Part shown: positions 42,001-45,000 of the stretch, in pieces | Layout of the letters: every line of letters starts with the position of its first letter | How positions within the stretch are numbered: position 1 is the stretch's first letter | Assembly: GCA_919902775.1 (NCBI GenBank) | Contig: CAKKRJ010000011.1 | Span: 62,001-126,000 of the forward strand | Reading direction: 5' to 3' | Source: Burkholderiaceae bacterium | GTDB taxonomy: Bacteria; Pseudomonadota; Gammaproteobacteria; Burkholderiales; Burkholderiaceae_C | DNA: 64,000 nucleotides | Position numbers and translations under genes: made by a program | Notes under the pieces: generated by a model | What the model was told of the DNA's origin: nothing | The model's database searches: none | The model's input: the letters and a program-made list of their open reading frames with translations, nothing else

Positions 42001-45000
42001 CCCTGAGCTTGACGGCCAGCAGCGGCGGGCTGATCCAAGCCTCGGGCAGCTTGATTGTCGAAGGCGACCTGAACCTGGTGACGCAGGGCGATATCCACCT
42101 GAGTGGCATGGTCAGCCGCAGTGGCCACATCGCGCTGACGGCGGGTGGGGCGATTCTGGACCTCAGCAGCACCGAGACCGCCTTGCTCAAGACCGAGACC
42201 AGCGGTAAGACCATCAGCCTGTCGGCCGCCAGCATCGGCAGCGCCAATGAAGGCGACATCGACATCGATACCGATACCCTGAGCCATGCTTCGGCCAGCG
42301 CCGGCAACGTCTATCTCACGCAAACGCGCGGCCTGTTGGTTGGCGCCGCCAGCGCCAGCGGCGAACTGGTGTTGAGCGTCAGCCGGGGTGACCTGAACCT
42401 GGCGGGCGCCATGAGCGGGGCCAGCGTGACGCTGACGGCCGAGGCCGGGCAACTGCTGATGGGCACTGACGCGGTGGTGCAGGCCGTGAACCGGGCCAGC
42501 CTGACGGCCTCGGGCGACATGGCCGTCACACGCGTGCTGACCAGCGGCGCCGACTCGGAGACGCGCCTCACAGCGGGCGGTATGTTGAGCGATGCCAGCG
42601 CCCTGGAGCCCATGGCCACCGGCGGCTTCAACGTTGAAAGCGCCGGCGCGCTGTACCTCTCGGCCCAGCGCATCGGCAGCGCGACCAATGCTTTTGATGT
42701 GCGAAGCGCCGACCTGCGCAGCACCGCCAACACCGATGGCGCCTGGGTGCAGACCATGGCTTTTGCCAGTGGCGGCGAGACGCTGATCAGCGACGCGTCG
42801 GTCAGCGCCAACGGCAGCCTGGATGTGGTGGTGCTTTCTGGCAACCTGCGCGTGAGCGAATCGCTCTCGCTGAGCCGCATCCACCTGGTGACGCTGGGCG
42901 GCAGCATCGTCATGGACGATGGCGTGCGCCTGTCGGCCAGTGGCGACATCGTCATGTCGGCCACCGACGACATCCTCTTGTCGCAATTGGTCAGCGAGTC
43001 GGGCCGCATCGCACTGAGCGCTGGTGACCAGATCATCGACAACACCGTGGCCGAGCTGGCCAACCTCGTGGCCGAAGGCGAGGGCGCTTCTGTGGAACTG
43101 GCAGCGCGCCAGATGGGCGCTGCGCCCACCCTCAGCAACGGCAACACCAATACCGATGCCGACATCGACATCGCCGTGGCCCGTTTGCAGTCGCTGGGCG
43201 GCGGTGCCAATGGCGTGTGGCTGCAGTCCACGCGCGGCCTGAGCCTGGCTGGGGCCACGCTGAGCGGCAATTTTGAGCTCGACCTGGACGCCGGCGACCT
43301 GGCCCTGGGCGGCCATGTGTCGGCCCGCGATGTGAAGCTCAACGCCGATCTGGGCGCCATCGCCATGAGCGACGGCATCGTGGTGACTGCCGCCGGCAAG
43401 GCCGACATCACGGCCTTGCGCGACATCACCCTGTCGCGGGTGCTGGTGCAGGGCGGCGACCTGACGCTGCAATCGGGTCTGGGCGCGGTGGTTGACGGCA
43501 CGGTGGCGGAAACAGAAAACCTGGTTGTGGCCGATGCCTACAAGATCGCCAGCTTGAAGGCGACCTCGGTCGGCTCGCGCTTTGAAGGCGGCGCCATCGA
43601 CATCGCCGCGACCCGCTTGTTGGCGGTCGAGGCCAGCGCTGGCGGCGCCTACCTGAATCTGAGCGGCGCAAGCGGCCAAATGGGCCGCATCGACAGCCTC
43701 ACGGCCACGGCCAGCGGTGCCGACGCGGCGGTGACGGTGCAGGCCGGTGGCTTGCAGGTCGACAGCCTGACGGTGGCCGATCAGTTGCAACTGAGCGCTG
43801 CCGGCAGCGGGGTGAGCAACGCCTTGCTGCTGGGCAACACCAATGTGGGCGGCGCATTGAGCCTGAACGCCACAGCAGGCAACATCGACCAACTGGCCGA
43901 CACGTCTTATCTGCGCGCCGATGGCGAGGCGGCGCTGACGCTGATCACCGCGGGCGGCAACGTCGTGCTGGACAACAGCGGCAACGATTTTGCCGTGCTC
44001 AAAGTGAACGCAGCGAGCGCCAACTTGTTCGACCGCGATGCCCTGAGCCTGGGCAGCTCCAGCCTGGGCAGCAGCCTGGCGCTGCGCAGTGCTGGCGACC
44101 TGACGCTTTTGGGCCAAGCCGTGGTGAGCACGGGCAGCGGCGACCTGGGCCTGGTCGTGGGCGGCAGCCTGACGCTGGGCCAGGGCGTGCGTCTGCAGGC
44201 CGGCGAAGACATCGCGCTCCAGGTCAGTGGTGGCTACGCGGCGATTCTGGGCAGCACCCTGAGCGCCACGCAAGACGTTTTGCTGAGCGCCGGCGGCAGC
44301 GGCCAGATGGCCGGCACCAGCACGGTGAGCGCCGGTCGTCATGCCGATCTGGCGCTGGGCACGGGGCTGGCCTTGTCGGGCAGCACGACGCTTCAGGCCC
44401 AGCGCGGCAACCTGTCGGTGTCCGCTGGTCTGGGCGATTTGAGCCTGAGCGGCAGCAGCACCCTGAGCGGCAAAACCAGCCTGACGCTGCGCACCGACAG
44501 TGGCCAGTTGCTCGGCACCGGCACCACACGCATCAGCGCCAGCGACGGCGCGGCCACGCTGACGGCCGTACAAGGCCAGGTGGCGCTCAGCGGCGACACC
44601 CAAATCAACGGCGACGCCGTGACGCTGGATGTGCAGAGCGGCAGCCTGAGCTTGCGCGAGAACACCCGGTTGCAAGCCGATGTCAGCGACCTCAAGCTGC
44701 GCGTGCGCGGCGGCAACTTCAGCGCCCAGGGCAGCAGCAACTTGCTGGCGGCGCGCGACGTCGTGATGGATGTGGGCGGCCAGCTCAGCCTGAGCCAGGA
44801 AAGCACCCTCAGCGCCGGCCAGGACATCCGGCTGAACACGCAAGCCGGCCTCCAGCGCGGCGACGTGGCCTTCAGCCAGGCGACGACCTTGAGCGCTGCG
44901 CGCGACATCGCCATGGACATCGTGGGCGGTCATTTCAGCGCCAGCGGTGGCACCCACTTGAGCGCGGGCGACGACATCGACCTGCACCTGAGCAGCGGCG